The notes under the pieces: model-generated
What the model saw: the letters and a program-made list of their open reading frames with translations, nothing else
Databases searched by the model: none
Told to the model about the DNA's origin: nothing
Shown here: piece after piece, positions 46,017 to 55,956 of the stretch
Layout of the letters: each line of letters starts with the position of its first letter
How positions within the stretch are numbered: the stretch's first letter is position 1
Program-made: the position numbers and the translations under genes
NCBI RefSeq assembly: GCF_918797505.1
Contig: NC_092793.1
Span: 84,069,912 to 84,133,911 of the forward strand
Source: Bemisia tabaci
Taxonomy: Eukaryota > Arthropoda > Insecta > Hemiptera > Aleyrodidae
DNA: 64,000 nucleotides
Direction of reading: 5' to 3'

Positions 46017-47006
46017 ATGTTTAGAGCTCAGCTGGAGGCGATGAGAACTTTGAGCCAATCCATAATGGAATGGAACCAGTTGAAAACAGAATCTAACGTT
46101 CCCCGATCAGCAGAAGGACCAATAATTTCTATTAAGACACCCCCCCTCAAAAGACTTTTCAAGGGTGAAAGTGACTATGAGATCAGAGACTTTTTGAAAG
46201 ACTTCGAAACACACTACCATGAGTGTTCGGATCAAGAAAAGCGGGACCAGCTCAGGAGTCACCTAGGAAAACGAGCCTTGCAGTATTATGACAATGAGGA
46301 TATAGCGTTCCAAAACTGCGAGTCTTTTGAGGAAACCAAACAAAAACTGATCGAATATTTCAATGATGAAGAGGACACACTAGGAAAATTAGTGGCGTGC
46401 AAGCAAAAAAGTGGCGAGGACCCGTTGGATTTTGTACAAACCACGAGGAAATTGGCAAGGAATCTAGGGTTTAATATCCCGGAGGTTCAACTAGTTCAAA
46501 ACATAAAAATGGACCTGACACCGCAGCACCGCGCCATAGTTATGATCAGCCGTGATTCAACAATACAAGAATTGGTGAAGTCCGTGAAGAATGCTAAACT
46601 GATTGTTTCAGCTACAGAGGAAGAAGGAAAGTCGCTCGTGGCGATAAATTACCCAGCAAATCAGAATCTGATGCTGGAATCCAGGGTAAAAAGCACGGAA
46701 GATACTCTAGCGACGTTGGTAGCCGCAGTTGATTCAAATCGTGCAGAGACGGAGAGGAATAGTCCAGCATTGAACGCTATGAGGCAGGACTTGGCCAGGG
46801 TAGTTGATGGATTAGTCGCGGCAAGTCGACAGCAACAAATGGCTGGGATGCCCTTCAAGAAAAGAAAATGGACCCGAAGCCAAGAAGTTGACGCACTGCG
46901 TGCTCCAGCCGGAAATCAGCAGTGTAGATGGAGCGGGAACGCGAACCAGGCCGTTTCAAGGGCGCAACCCGCAAATCCTCATCAAAGCCAGCAAAATTTC
47001 CAATGA
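46017..47006 (+). CDS. gag of the non-autonomous LTR element
   Basis: A 329-codon frame of a retrotransposon Gag. Residues 45-190 form the capsid-like part (KRLFKGESDYEIRDFLKDFE, LGKRALQYYD, KQKLIEYFND, then LARNLGFNIPEVQLVQNIKM), as in gypsy-group Gag proteins. The C-terminus is basic and Gln-rich with no CCHC zinc knuckle. Gag would assemble particles around the element RNA in the cytoplasm. The frame stays open for about 30 codons upstream of this ATG, back to a TAG at 45921, beyond which it continues to ATG 45856. So the true start may lie further up, with a stop mutation in this copy. It overlaps the next ORF by 79 bases. Confidence 0.82.
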   Translation: MFRAQLEAMRTLSQSIMEWNQLKTESNVPRSAEGPIISIKTPPLKRLFKGESDYEIRDFLKDFETHYHECSDQEKRDQLRSHLGKRALQYYDNEDIAFQNCESFEETKQKLIEYFNDEEDTLGKLVACKQKSGEDPLDFVQTTRKLARNLGFNIPEVQLVQNIKMDLTPQHRAIVMISRDSTIQELVKSVKNAKLIVSATEEEGKSLVAINYPANQNLMLESRVKSTEDTLATLVAAVDSNRAETERNSPALNAMRQDLARVVDGLVAASRQQQMAGMPFKKRKWTRSQEVDALRAPAGNQQCRWSGNANQAVSRAQPANPHQSQQNFQ

Positions 47007-47986
47007 CAAAACAATGCACCTGCACCTGCACTGCACTCAGCCCGCCTAAGTTTGTTCTGAAGCACCGAGGGGAACATCAAAGTTCCATTCAGCAAAATCA
47101 AGAAGGAAACAAAGGCGAAGTGAGGGAAAATGGACAGGTCAAGATATTATCGATCAGTTCTAAAGAGGTTTTGGATCCTTCAATCAGTACAGTAAAATCT
47201 CGTGATAGTTTTGATACTAAAATTTATCCTAGAAGTAAGTTTTCTGTAAAAAATGAGGGTCATAAGTCTTTTGCTGAAACCAATGAAGTGATTTTGGACA
47301 AATCTGCATATGATTTTCCAGATTCAGATACTGTGGATCAGGAGCCTATTTACATAAGAAGTGTTATTTTAGTACAAGATAAAAACGTTAAGCAAGAGGT
47401 TCATTCCTTGTCTGATTTTAATGATACCAATTTTGGGTCTAATGCATCTTTGAGAAGTGTTTCAGATACTTCCATGGAAATTGGCACAAACGAAAGGAGT
47501 GTCGAGTCCATCACAAAGCGTGAGGATCCCGACATTTTCAAGATTTGCAAATCTGAGGGGAAGCTGTCTGCACGTGAAACTCAGGGAAGAGACCCTGATA
47601 AAACAATCTTCCCTAAGGAATTCGTGAACTTTTTCGGAATTTCGAAAACTGAGGAAAATGGTAAAAATAATCATTTTAATCAGCAAAAAAGTGGGAAAGA
47701 GGCGTTAAAACTTGGACGCGAGGTAAAGGGGCTCACGGTTAAAAGCGATGAACTTGAGCTCACGTGTGGTTTTTGCAGTTTAGGTAAACAAGGTGAGCGC
47801 AGCGATTTTCAAAACATTGACGCCGCCAGTTGCGAAGTTTACAAATTCAAAAGAATGAGTAGGAAAAGGCGAGGCTGTGCTACTGCGAATTACACGGATG
47901 ATGCCAAATCTGAGTTCAATAAGAAAGTCTGCTTGGAAAATAATGGCTATTTTAACGGACAGAATTCCGATCATGATTTTTCTTAG
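46928..47986 (+). CDS. Unknown ORF2, -1 frame relative to gag, in the pol position
   Basis: This frame is open for 352 codons; if reached by -1 frameshifting from gag it would begin at PAKFPMTKQC (about 46994). I see no protease (no D-S/T-G), RT or integrase motif. The sequence is acidic and Ser/Asp/Lys-rich with few hydrophobic blocks, ends in a Cys-containing basic part (CGFC, KRMSRKRRGC) and finishes NSDHDFS. It is followed by non-coding sequence. It may be the N-terminal leftover of pol, a captured sequence or an accessory protein; I cannot choose. The open length within a 97-percent-LTR-identity element suggests that it was selected until recently. Confidence 0.55.
   Translation: MEREREPGRFKGATRKSSSKPAKFPMTKQCTCTCTALSPPKFVLKHRGEHQSSIQQNQEGNKGEVRENGQVKILSISSKEVLDPSISTVKSRDSFDTKIYPRSKFSVKNEGHKSFAETNEVILDKSAYDFPDSDTVDQEPIYIRSVILVQDKNVKQEVHSLSDFNDTNFGSNASLRSVSDTSMEIGTNERSVESITKREDPDIFKICKSEGKLSARETQGRDPDKTIFPKEFVNFFGISKTEENGKNNHFNQQKSGKEALKLGREVKGLTVKSDELELTCGFCSLGKQGERSDFQNIDAASCEVYKFKRMSRKRRGCATANYTDDAKSEFNKKVCLENNGYFNGQNSDHDFS
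46994..47000 (+). promoter_or_regulatory. Putative -1 ribosomal frameshift site A_AAT_TTC
   Basis: In the gag frame the codons read CAA AAT TTC CAA TGA, so AAATTTC fits the X_XXY_YYZ slippery rule one codon before the gag stop. The next ORF is open in exactly the -1 frame. Errantivirus-type elements use A_AAT_TTT-like sites between gag and pol. A downstream stem was not worked out. Confidence 0.55.
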
Positions 47987-50648
47987 AGGAGTCCCAAGAA
48001 TTGGAGATTTAGGAGGAAATTCGATCCTAAGGGATAGTATCAATCCAAATATCCTTTGATTTTCAGATTTTCTTTTGTGTTTGTTTAATTTTTACTCTTC
48101 TTGATAGACTTTTCCGAAGGGCGAAAGTCCATAAAAAAAAAGAAGCTGTTGCAAAAAGGACAGGTTTAAAGAAAAAAATCTGTAGCATTTCTTGATCGTC
48201 TTATGTTTTGAGAGAGATGATTTTTAAGTTTTAAGTCTTTAAGTTTTCTTTAGCTCTGTTAGAAACTCGTTACAGGTTTTGTTCTTCCTAGGAAAACATT
48301 TCGTGGTAGGAAAAGCGCTATTGCCCCTGTGTAGGATCTAAATGTAGTATCCAAACTTATTTTTTGTTATAAATAATTTTTAAATTCCGATATTGGATAC
48401 TTTCACCTGCTTCGGAATTGTTTTCTAAAATTTTGATAAAAGTATGTATTTCTAACTTTGCTGTCTCACAATGTATTTTTATTTCATTCAAGGAGACCCG
48501 TCTCATTGTTTCTTTATTTTCTTAGTTTCTTCATGTTTTTCTTTTCAAAGATTTTCCATTTTCCATCTTCCTTGAAATTTTTTCCCAAAAAAAATTCTCG
48601 GAGGACCCGGCCACCGATCTAGGTCAGTACGCAGAGGCTGAAAGAAAAACAAATCATGGGCATAGCGCAGTTGCGCCATTTTTGGGGCGTCGGCCGTCAA
48701 TTTGGGCGAAAAAGTTTCTCATGTCGAAATTTCAAACAAGAAACGGCGCTCGCTGAATTTTCCATGTTATGCAAGATGGAATTAGCCGGCAATTTCCGCA
48801 ACCGAACAGGACGAGTTTGATGTGTTATTGGCAGAACTGGAAAACAAACAATGCGCCAGCGCTAATGGAGCGCCAGCTATGGATTTGCTAATTCCATTTT
48901 ATTAAAGCAGAAGTATAAGTCAGCAATTTTCATCAATTTTCGTTGTGAATTACGACCTGTAACTAAACTAAAATTACCTAACTTCATTACTAATTTTATA
49001 AAATTGACACTCTCTCTTAGGAAAGGTTAGGATTTTTCCTCTTCCTTCCGGAAATATCAGGAGTACCTAAGCATTGACAGTTTTGTAAACGCGCAGCACA
49101 TTGTGTGCAGCGTTGTCAGATTTTTTAAATCTTGATTTTATGAATGTTTCATTTATTTAATATTTCATGGTACCTGCAAATTTTACTTTTCAAACTTCCT
49201 TCCTTACTTGTATCAATTGCGATACTTAAGTAAGCCCGATGGTTTTTGATTTCTTTAAACAACCATCAACTTATTAGAAATGGTGGTGTTAGGATGGAAA
49301 TATTCACGAACGTATTGCTACAACAAAGAAACCCAGAACAGTTTTCGATTTTTTGTCTGGAAAACATTTTGTGGTGGAGAAGGCGCTACTGCCCCCGTTT
49401 ATGAGTGGAAAGTAATTTCTACTAATTACTTGTGTTACTTTTAGGAATGAAACCTGATATAATTTTGGAAATTAATTTATTGTTATTTCTACTTGCTTTT
49501 ACTCATATTACCGTTATGGTCGGTAAATTATACTACTGATTTTTTTAAGTTTATTATTTATCATTATATTATTTTATGTATTTTACTAACCATATTACTA
49601 AATTTTAAAGTACCATGATGGTATTCTACAGTTGCGCTCCTAAAATTTTGGTATTGCCATATTTTTTCCTGAGAATGGGAAATTGTAGCGCAGTAGTCTA
49701 ATCCTGTGTTTTTGGCAACGTTTCAGGAGTCCTACTCGCAGGGGGAGTTTCCTGATGCCATCCTAGAATTCGCATCCCTGATGGGAAGACGCACTTACAG
49801 TCCACGCATCCTCAATGGTTCACACCAAAGTTGGCGCCCAAAACGCGAGAACTTTGACTTCGCTGTCCGTGGCAGGACACCAGCCGGCATTGGGGGCATT
49901 CTTCGTACCTGGCTCATCCTACCTCCACTTTCGGCGAGATCCGGGCATGCTTCTCTCAACTGATCGGCAGAGGCATCTAGACATCATCCGGGTATCCTGG
50001 GCGTTCGAGGGACATTCATTCAAGGTGCTGCAACCTTGCAGTAAGGCGACACGGCGACCTGGCAACCACGCATCATCACGACGCTACGAGGAGGTGATAG
50101 CGGATGGTGACAAACATCAACATTGGGCATTGCAAGGACTGGACGAGGCGCTTCTGAGTCAGCGGAATGTGTCGGACGGACACCGCATATGGAGATTTTT
50201 CCGAGAGACAGCAGTTTTCTTTGTAGTAGCTTAAGAACCGAAATCAGGTACTCGTGACCGTTCTTTATTTATGATTTATTTTGAGTCGAATTTTTTTTTT
50301 TAGTACCACGAGAAGCACCAGGTTAGAACTGCGGCGGAATGATTTCATAGTAATTTCGGGATTTTGTTACATGAACAGAACGGCTATGAAACCTCTCAAA
50401 CCAAAGTTCTGATCGGGTGCCGGCAAATATAAAATGTAGCCGCTTTATTTATAATTTTTTTGGGAAAAGTCATATTTTCTATTACCATTCAATTAATGTT
50501 TTTTTACGCTAGCCTTCTATTATTTATAGTTTTTTTTTAACCTACTTTTATTTTACTATCTTTTTACAACAAAACGCTGAAATTTGCTGCGCAGGGGCTT
50601 TTGCTTCGAAAGGGATGGTTAAATCATTTTTTTAATGGTTTTTTACTT
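47987..50648. other. Non-coding 3' half of the LTR element
   Basis: 2.6 kb without a recognisable coding sequence, where pol would be expected. A 139-codon plus frame at 49815-50234 overlaps another frame and has no domain I recognise. Confidence 0.6.
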
Positions 50649-50660
50649 AAGGAGGGATGG
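50649..50660 (+). promoter_or_regulatory. Polypurine tract of the LTR element
   Basis: AAGGAGGGATGG directly precedes the 3' LTR, as expected for a plus-strand primer. Confidence 0.6.
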
Positions 50661-51029
50661 TGTAATGGTATGAGGCCATATCACTTACGTTTCTAAGGCC
50701 ACATTCCATTATGCTTTCTAGCTCATTCGGTCCGAAAGCCATCAATTTCGCAAGTACAGGCTTGGGCGAGTATGTTGATGTTTAGAGCATCTATCTTGTA
50801 GCGCCGATCATCTCGCGATCACGCCTCCGACATCATAGCTCGGTCAGACGTCACAAGACATATACTCTCGAGATTCGCGGCGCATTATCGTATATCGAGG
50901 CAGCGAGTAGAGAGGTCACCTTAGCCAAGTGCATTCTATGTATACCGTGCTATCTTACCGATTATATTGATCAGTCTCTACCATTTGACTACCAGCGTTG
51001 GATCATTTTATCCCCCCCCCCCCATTACA
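50661..51029 (+). repeat. 3' LTR of the non-autonomous element
   Basis: Same 369-bp length and ends as 41671-42039, followed by the ATAT target copy. Confidence 0.93.
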
Positions 51030-51174
51030 ATATAACATAAACACCAGAGTTATTATACTTTTTAACATCTAAAACAATATTACTGGTGCCTAATTTTATG
51101 GAGAGGTTGATTTCGGTCTTGAAGCCAGGCTTATGTTAATTATGCCTTGAGAATATTCGACCAATTCTATCGCT

Positions 51175-52640
51175 AAAGGAGGGGTGGCGATTTGGGCCGT
51201 TTCTGGCCCCACCTAATCCGGGACTTTTTTTGCTGTGATTTGCTATGTATGAGTGTCGAGAGAAAGCATGTAAGGTTTCTGGTTTAAACCGTACGTAAGC
51301 ATTCCGCAAATGTCTGAATCCTGTTTTTTAAACAGGAATGAAATGCAAGAGCTCCTTCAGGGGCTTCGTCATTATGTGGCTAAAAAAGGCCTCGACTTTG
51401 ATACCCTGGTTGTGTTTTCCACTAATGATTATTGGAATTTGACGGAGGTGACTGCAGAACAATTTGATTCTATTCTGAGTACTATTAAGTCACATTTAAA
51501 TGACTTGCGCAATAGAGGTGCACGCACCGCCCTAGCTGTTTTTTTGACCGAACTTAGGACAAGGTTATCTTACTCAGTCCTTTGTAGTATTTTTGCTCTA
51601 ACAAAAGATACCGTAAAAAGATGTATTCTTTCCGTTTGCAATGCCTTACTGATCGAATTTGTGCCAAAACATCTTGGATTTGGACACTTGCCCAGGGATG
51701 AATTAATCGAAAAGCCTACTCGACCACTTGCTAGGTCGCTTTTTGCTCCAAATGACGAGGATACTGCCATTCTAGTTGCCGATGGAACTAACGTGTATAT
51801 CGAGAAAAGTTCCAACTATAAGTTTCAACGCAGATCCTTCTCCATGCACAAACATCGCCCTCTTGTTAAGCCCATGATGCTTGTTAGTACAACAGGCTAC
51901 ATCTTGGAAGTGATGGGGCCGTTTTTAGCAGATGCAAAGAATAATGATGCTGCAATAATTACATCACACATGAAAAACGTTTCGGATGGGCTGAGAGCCT
52001 GGTTACTTGAAAAAGATGTGTTGATTGTGGACCGCCGATTCCGGCATTACATTGGCTTTTTAGAGGACTCGGGTCTTGTGGTAAAAATGCCACATTTCTT
52101 AAATAACCGAAAGCAGCATATGGCAATCGAGGCAAATGAGTCGAGGCTTGTCACATCTGTTAGATGGGTTGTTGAGGCTACTAATGGAGTCCTCAAAACT
52201 TTCAAAGCCTTAGGGCATGTAATGCCTAATTCCCAAATACCATTTATTGGAGATTACGTGCGAATTGTGTGCAGCATTATCAATGCATTCAGGCCTCCCC
52301 GCATATTGGATAGTCATGACGCGCAGACTAAGGCCCGGAGAATGTTAGCCCTTTCTAAACGTGGTAACGAGTTGCAGGCTCAAGTCATTAAAAAAAGAGA
52401 GATTTGGAAAAAGATGGACGCAAGGGAACTTGACGACTTCCCGAGATTGACAATGGAAGAGATCGAATTCATGACTTTCAGAAGATACCAGTTGAAACAA
52501 GCACAATCTTACACATCTGAGCATCAAGATAAAGGTGGATTATACGAATTGATGATTCACAAGGAAACCTCGGATATACTATGTGTCCAAATCCAAAGCC
52601 GTCATTCCGCATCGCTAATTCACAATTGATGGATCAAGTG
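51175..52640 (+). mobile_element. DDE_Tnp_4-type DNA transposon, one end recognised
   Basis: AAAGGAGGGGTGGCGATTTG...GGCCCCACCT at 51175-51216 resembles the palindrome ends at 42680 and 44981 and probably marks the left terminal repeat, about 100 bp before the transposase. I found no matching inverted right end up to 53400, so the element may be truncated. Confidence 0.5.
51310..52629 (+). CDS. DDE_Tnp_4 (ISL2EU/Harbinger-like) transposase, full-length frame
   Basis: An uninterrupted 439-codon frame with ATG at 51310. Residues 70-115 hold a helix-turn-helix (RTALAVFLTELRTRL...FALTKDTVKRCI). The catalytic core has D158 in LVADGTNVYI, D241 in IVDRRFRHY and E289 in WVVEATNGVLK, the DDE triad of DDE_Tnp_4 enzymes. 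KPTRPLARSLF and HKHRPLVKPMM are strings I associate with an arthropod-wide family of such transposases. RRF instead of the more usual RGF after the second Asp is a small deviation. After the core comes DYVRIVCSIINAFRPP and a charged helical tail. It would cut out and insert its own and related elements in the nucleus. It is one of the few possibly active genes here. Confidence 0.85.
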   Translation: MSESCFLNRNEMQELLQGLRHYVAKKGLDFDTLVVFSTNDYWNLTEVTAEQFDSILSTIKSHLNDLRNRGARTALAVFLTELRTRLSYSVLCSIFALTKDTVKRCILSVCNALLIEFVPKHLGFGHLPRDELIEKPTRPLARSLFAPNDEDTAILVADGTNVYIEKSSNYKFQRRSFSMHKHRPLVKPMMLVSTTGYILEVMGPFLADAKNNDAAIITSHMKNVSDGLRAWLLEKDVLIVDRRFRHYIGFLEDSGLVVKMPHFLNNRKQHMAIEANESRLVTSVRWVVEATNGVLKTFKALGHVMPNSQIPFIGDYVRIVCSIINAFRPPRILDSHDAQTKARRMLALSKRGNELQAQVIKKREIWKKMDARELDDFPRLTMEEIEFMTFRRYQLKQAQSYTSEHQDKGGLYELMIHKETSDILCVQIQSRHSASLIHN

Positions 52641-53411
52641 CTTGCTGTTCGGGATCTCGGAATGGTACTGTCAGTGTCCAGTAAGAGCAAGAATGGTCGG
52701 CTGCTGTGCTCATGTGGCATCAGTTCTGTGGTTTCTTGGTTTTTACTGACATCAAGAAAAAGAGCCCCGAAGATTGTCATCCTCTTATGATGACTGCCTG
52801 GAGGCTGCTGCTCACTCATGGTCTGACAAGGATTCAGAATGAGAGGTAAGGGTTTTACACAAAAATTTCTTCTGCAACGATTCATCTGTGACGTATTTTC
52901 TGGATGTGATAGTAAACATATTTTGCAAAAAATTAAAATCTATGGTCGTATGGTTCATTTGGTGAGGTATCAAACATGAAAACCGCAAAACACTGGTAAG
53001 ACATGCGAAAAATGGCATAAGGATGGCGAAAGCTCTGTGTCGGAGTGCATGAAAAGTGGCTAAGGTGAAATGGGAATGTTGAAAGCTCTGGGCCGCATTG
53101 CATGAAAAAAGGCATGTTTCTAGTTCTCTGAATGGTTAGAATCTTTCGAAATGACTAAATCGGTAGTAGTAGGTTTTCTATAAATGGTAAACTCAAATAT
53201 ATTATCCTCAATAGATATTGTTGAATCTAAAAAATTGATTAGCTCTGATAGCTCTGCAGTGAGTTCTATGCCCGGAAAATAGCTAATAATACATAATTAG
53301 GATTCATGAACCTCTGCATCAGTCAAACTATCAACAATAAGTCCACAACTAACAATCCATGTACTGGCTTGTTTTTTACCTTTTTTTTTTATAAAAAAAA
53401 TCCATACATAC
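52641..53411. other. Intron between transposase and exon c, nothing recognised
   Basis: Small ORFs on both strands overlap without familiar motifs. No repeat seen. Confidence 0.5.
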
Positions 53412-53576
53412 CAGTTAGACTCGTCCATATAATGCATGTTGAGTTTTGTCGCGAATACTGCGTAGTTGCGCGAATGATGATTCCACATTAACGAGTCTTC
53501 AGAGACCTCCAAGAGCCTTGCAGAATAGCTACTTGCATCCAAAACATGCAAAATTTTTACCTTAACATAACCTTTC
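53412..53576 (-). CDS. TDRD12: TDRD12-like gene, exon c: start of first extended Tudor domain
   Basis: A 165-bp exon after acceptor AACTTTTCAG and before donor CTG|GTATGT. It encodes KGYVKVKILHVLDASSYSAR, then LLEVSEDSLMWNHHSRNYAV and a helix ending KLNMHYMDESN. The beginning is the first beta strands of an extended Tudor domain (KVxILHVxDxSxYSARLLE) and the rest is the long helix before the barrel. The first base completes Met with exon b (MPM-KGYVK) and the last two complete Cys with exon d (ESN-C-YSKDKP). These joins restore a standard Tudor order across a 16-kb intron. Confidence 0.87.
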
Positions 53577-54288
53577 CTGAAAAGTTGAAAAATATTTATT
53601 AAAAACGGGAGGGTAATAATTGGTAACCAGAGTACTTCACACAGTCCAATCCATACAGACTGAATGATGGAACAATTTTTTTGGTAATCCTACCAAAGAC
53701 AATAAGCTCAAAAATATATGTATTAAGTACTTGCAAGACCATGAATTTGATTGACTAATTTGATTGAATTGGATTTGTCACTGGTTCTTCGTGCAATTTG
53801 ATGAATGTAAGTAACCTTGAGTTAGGATAAAATGAAATTATCCACATCAGAGTTTGGTTTAATATTATTGGAATGTTGGAAAACCTACATGTAAAAGCGA
53901 TTTGAAAGTTCCTTCATCTCCTTCATTGTGGGTATGCAATTTGATATCATGGGATTTGTAATAGTTGACAGAGAAGAAGAACTTTCATGAAATTAAGGTA
54001 TAATTACATAGCTAAGTGATTTTTCAAAAAGTTTACATCCCACTGTTAACTTGATAGCCCCTCCGCCCCCCCCCCCAAAAAAAAATTGTAACCAAACTAC
54101 CAACTTTTCACTATGGCCACCATCTTGCATACAGTGCAATATTGTTTAATTCCAATGTCAGATTCGTTTTTCCACTTCAAAACACCCCAAATTACTATGT
54201 TTCATCAAAATCTGCTTAAAGAGAACCACGATATCATTTTCTGCCATTCCAAACTTTACCCCACTGCTATTTTAAAACGTTGATAGAT

Positions 54289-54541
54289 GGACCGCGTTAA
54301 ACAGAAAGGAACCAAGTCACATTAGCTATTGCCAAATTTGATCGGGCAATTTAATCTTTTACATGAAAACGGTTGTGCGGATTTTGGTACAAATTTCTAT
54401 GAATTTTCTCCATAATACAGAGCAAATTCCCTAAAATTTTCAAAGGAATCCGCACAAACGTTCTCTTGTTAAAAATCAAATTCTCCTGTTAAATTTGGCA
54501 ACAGCTGATGTGGCTTGGTTCCATTCTGTTTAACGCGGTCC
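54289..54541. mobile_element. MITE, 253 bp, GGACCGCGTTAAACAG ends
   Basis: The ends GGACCGCGTTAAACAGAAAG and CATTCTGTTTAACGCGGTCC are inverted repeats of about 55 bp. AGAT stands on both sides (54285-54288 and 54542-54545), a probable 4-bp target duplication. No ORF. It sits in the intron between exons b and c. Confidence 0.75.
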
Positions 54542-54904
54542 AGATAGTAGTATGGTAATTAAAATTTTAATTCTATTTTTATTTCAGTAATTTGGAATTT
54601 TTATAATTTAATTGAAACTAGTGTGGATGACCTGCCATTTTCGCAAAAGATTTTCTTTTTGATAGTTTTTTTTAATGTGATATCACATCGGAAATTTGCA
54701 TATTGCTTCCTGCGCTGTACCCCCTGGGAAGCAAAAGATCACATTTTCCCACAAAAACTATTTCCAATTTTATTTAAGGATGTCTCGTCCAAACCACAAG
54801 TCAATATGTGCATCTGTTTTTGAGATATTAAGAATTATTCGTAATTTTGGCATACTACATAGATCTAAATATCCCTCAAATAATCTAAATATATCTAGGT
54901 ATAA

Positions 54905-54985
54905 TAATACTAGGGGGCTATGCCCCCTGGCCGCTACGCGGCCCAACCCCCTGAAGGCGCTCCGCGCCATCAATGGGCCGCTTTG
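54905..54985 (-). repeat. GC-rich hairpin repeat, inverted copy
   Basis: TAGGGGGCTATGCCCCCT, then CCGCTACGCGGCCCAAC: the words of 38515-38600 in reverse. Confidence 0.6.
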
Positions 54986-55182
54986 AGGCCCTATTTTTAC
55001 CCTCCTATCAGTGTTAGTTTTATTTTTCCCCTAAAAAATTACGATATGAGGTATACTTTAATTTTAAACTTTACTTAAAATTACTTTAAAATTAAAAGGA
55101 CGCGTTTTGGAATGACTGCTTGATGAAATATTGCAGTAAAACAATGAACAATGATAGTCAGGTAATAATTAAGATTTCATAT

Positions 55183-55257
55183 GTCAGGGATCGAACCCAC
55201 ACTATGTGGAAAGAAGACGCATTCGACGTCTTAGACGACTCGGCCACCGCTCGACAG
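55183..55257 (-). repeat. tRNA-derived SINE head or tRNA pseudogene (Leu/Ser-like)
   Basis: On the minus strand GGTGGCCGAGTCGTCTAAG is a D-arm/A box of the Leu/Ser kind and GGGTTCGATCCC a B box with a clean T-stem. The anticodon arm AAGACG..CGTCTT closes with GAA in the loop, and a long variable arm follows. The acceptor stem pairs over only four bases, so a SINE or pseudogene is more likely than a gene. Confidence 0.5.
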
Positions 55258-55407
55258 GAGGTGGTCGCTTCGAATCTTGTGTAGATAAGTGTAGAGCTGA
55301 TGCGCAGGCTTCATAGCTACTGCGCAACCTCCTTGACCACTGCGCATCCTCCCGCGCATAGCGGTAGCAGTACCGGAGCATTCTGTAAACTCACTCACTT
55401 TTATAAC

Positions 55408-55705
55408 GTGATTTTAAAAAGACCTGGGTTTTTTTTTCCAAAATCTGATAACAGCGGGCTCATCTAGGGCCTATTACCTGTCGATTCACGCAAAAATCAT
55501 GGAAATCGGCCCGGTAGAACGCTCAAACGAACTATGACAAAAAGTACACATTTACATTGTTTAAATGGGAGAATTCGCAACTTTACCACGTGATATAAAA
55601 AAACCTGGGCCATATTTTGAAAATCTGAAAAGAGTTGGCTTATCTAGAGACAATTGCCCGTCGATAGCCGCAAAAATCATGAAAATCGGCCCGGTAGAAC
55701 GCTGG
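55408..55705. repeat. Two-unit direct repeat, about 180 bp
   Basis: AAAATCATG.AAATCGGCCCGG and its upstream context (ACCTGGG, TCTGA.AA, CGTCGAT) occur near 55490 and 55670. The units are diverged. No gene. Confidence 0.65.
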
Positions 55706-55956
55706 AACTAAGCGTCACCAGTTCCGCAAAATTAGGAGGTCTTGGAGCTTATAGTATAGATAGGAGCGTCATCGGACCAGCTGATTTTGCTGCTGAGGAG
55801 AGTTTTCCACTAACCAAGTGCCATTACCATAAGGGGCGACTATGATCAAGAGGAGTTGATTGCAGATGAGAAGGATACTAATTTTTCTGTGGCTGGCAAG
55901 TATGAATACTGTGAAATGAGGGAAACAAAAAGGACTGAAAGAATTGCAACACTTAC

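Larger units (their letters stand above)
41671..51029 (+). mobile_element. Non-autonomous LTR retrotransposon: gag plus an unknown ORF, no pol
   Basis: Two 369-bp LTRs (10 differences by eye, about 97 percent identical) are flanked by ATAT on both sides (41667-41670 and 51030-51033), the 4-bp target duplication favoured by many gypsy-type elements. Between them lie a repeat-rich leader, a 2.3-kb palindrome, gag (46017-47006) and a second ORF (46928-47986) in the -1 frame, then about 2.6 kb without coding sequence. Protease, RT, RNase H and integrase are absent, so it must have moved with enzymes from elsewhere. It sits in the 16-kb intron between exons c and d of the host gene, in the opposite orientation. 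Confidence 0.87.

Noticed and set aside
49706..50234. Two overlapping plus frames near the 3' LTR, considered as env
   Set aside because: No signal peptide, transmembrane stretch or furin-like site; the frames overlap each other.
55183..55257. Functional tRNA-Phe/Leu gene
   Set aside because: GAA in the loop does not fit the Leu/Ser-type body, and the acceptor stem does not close.
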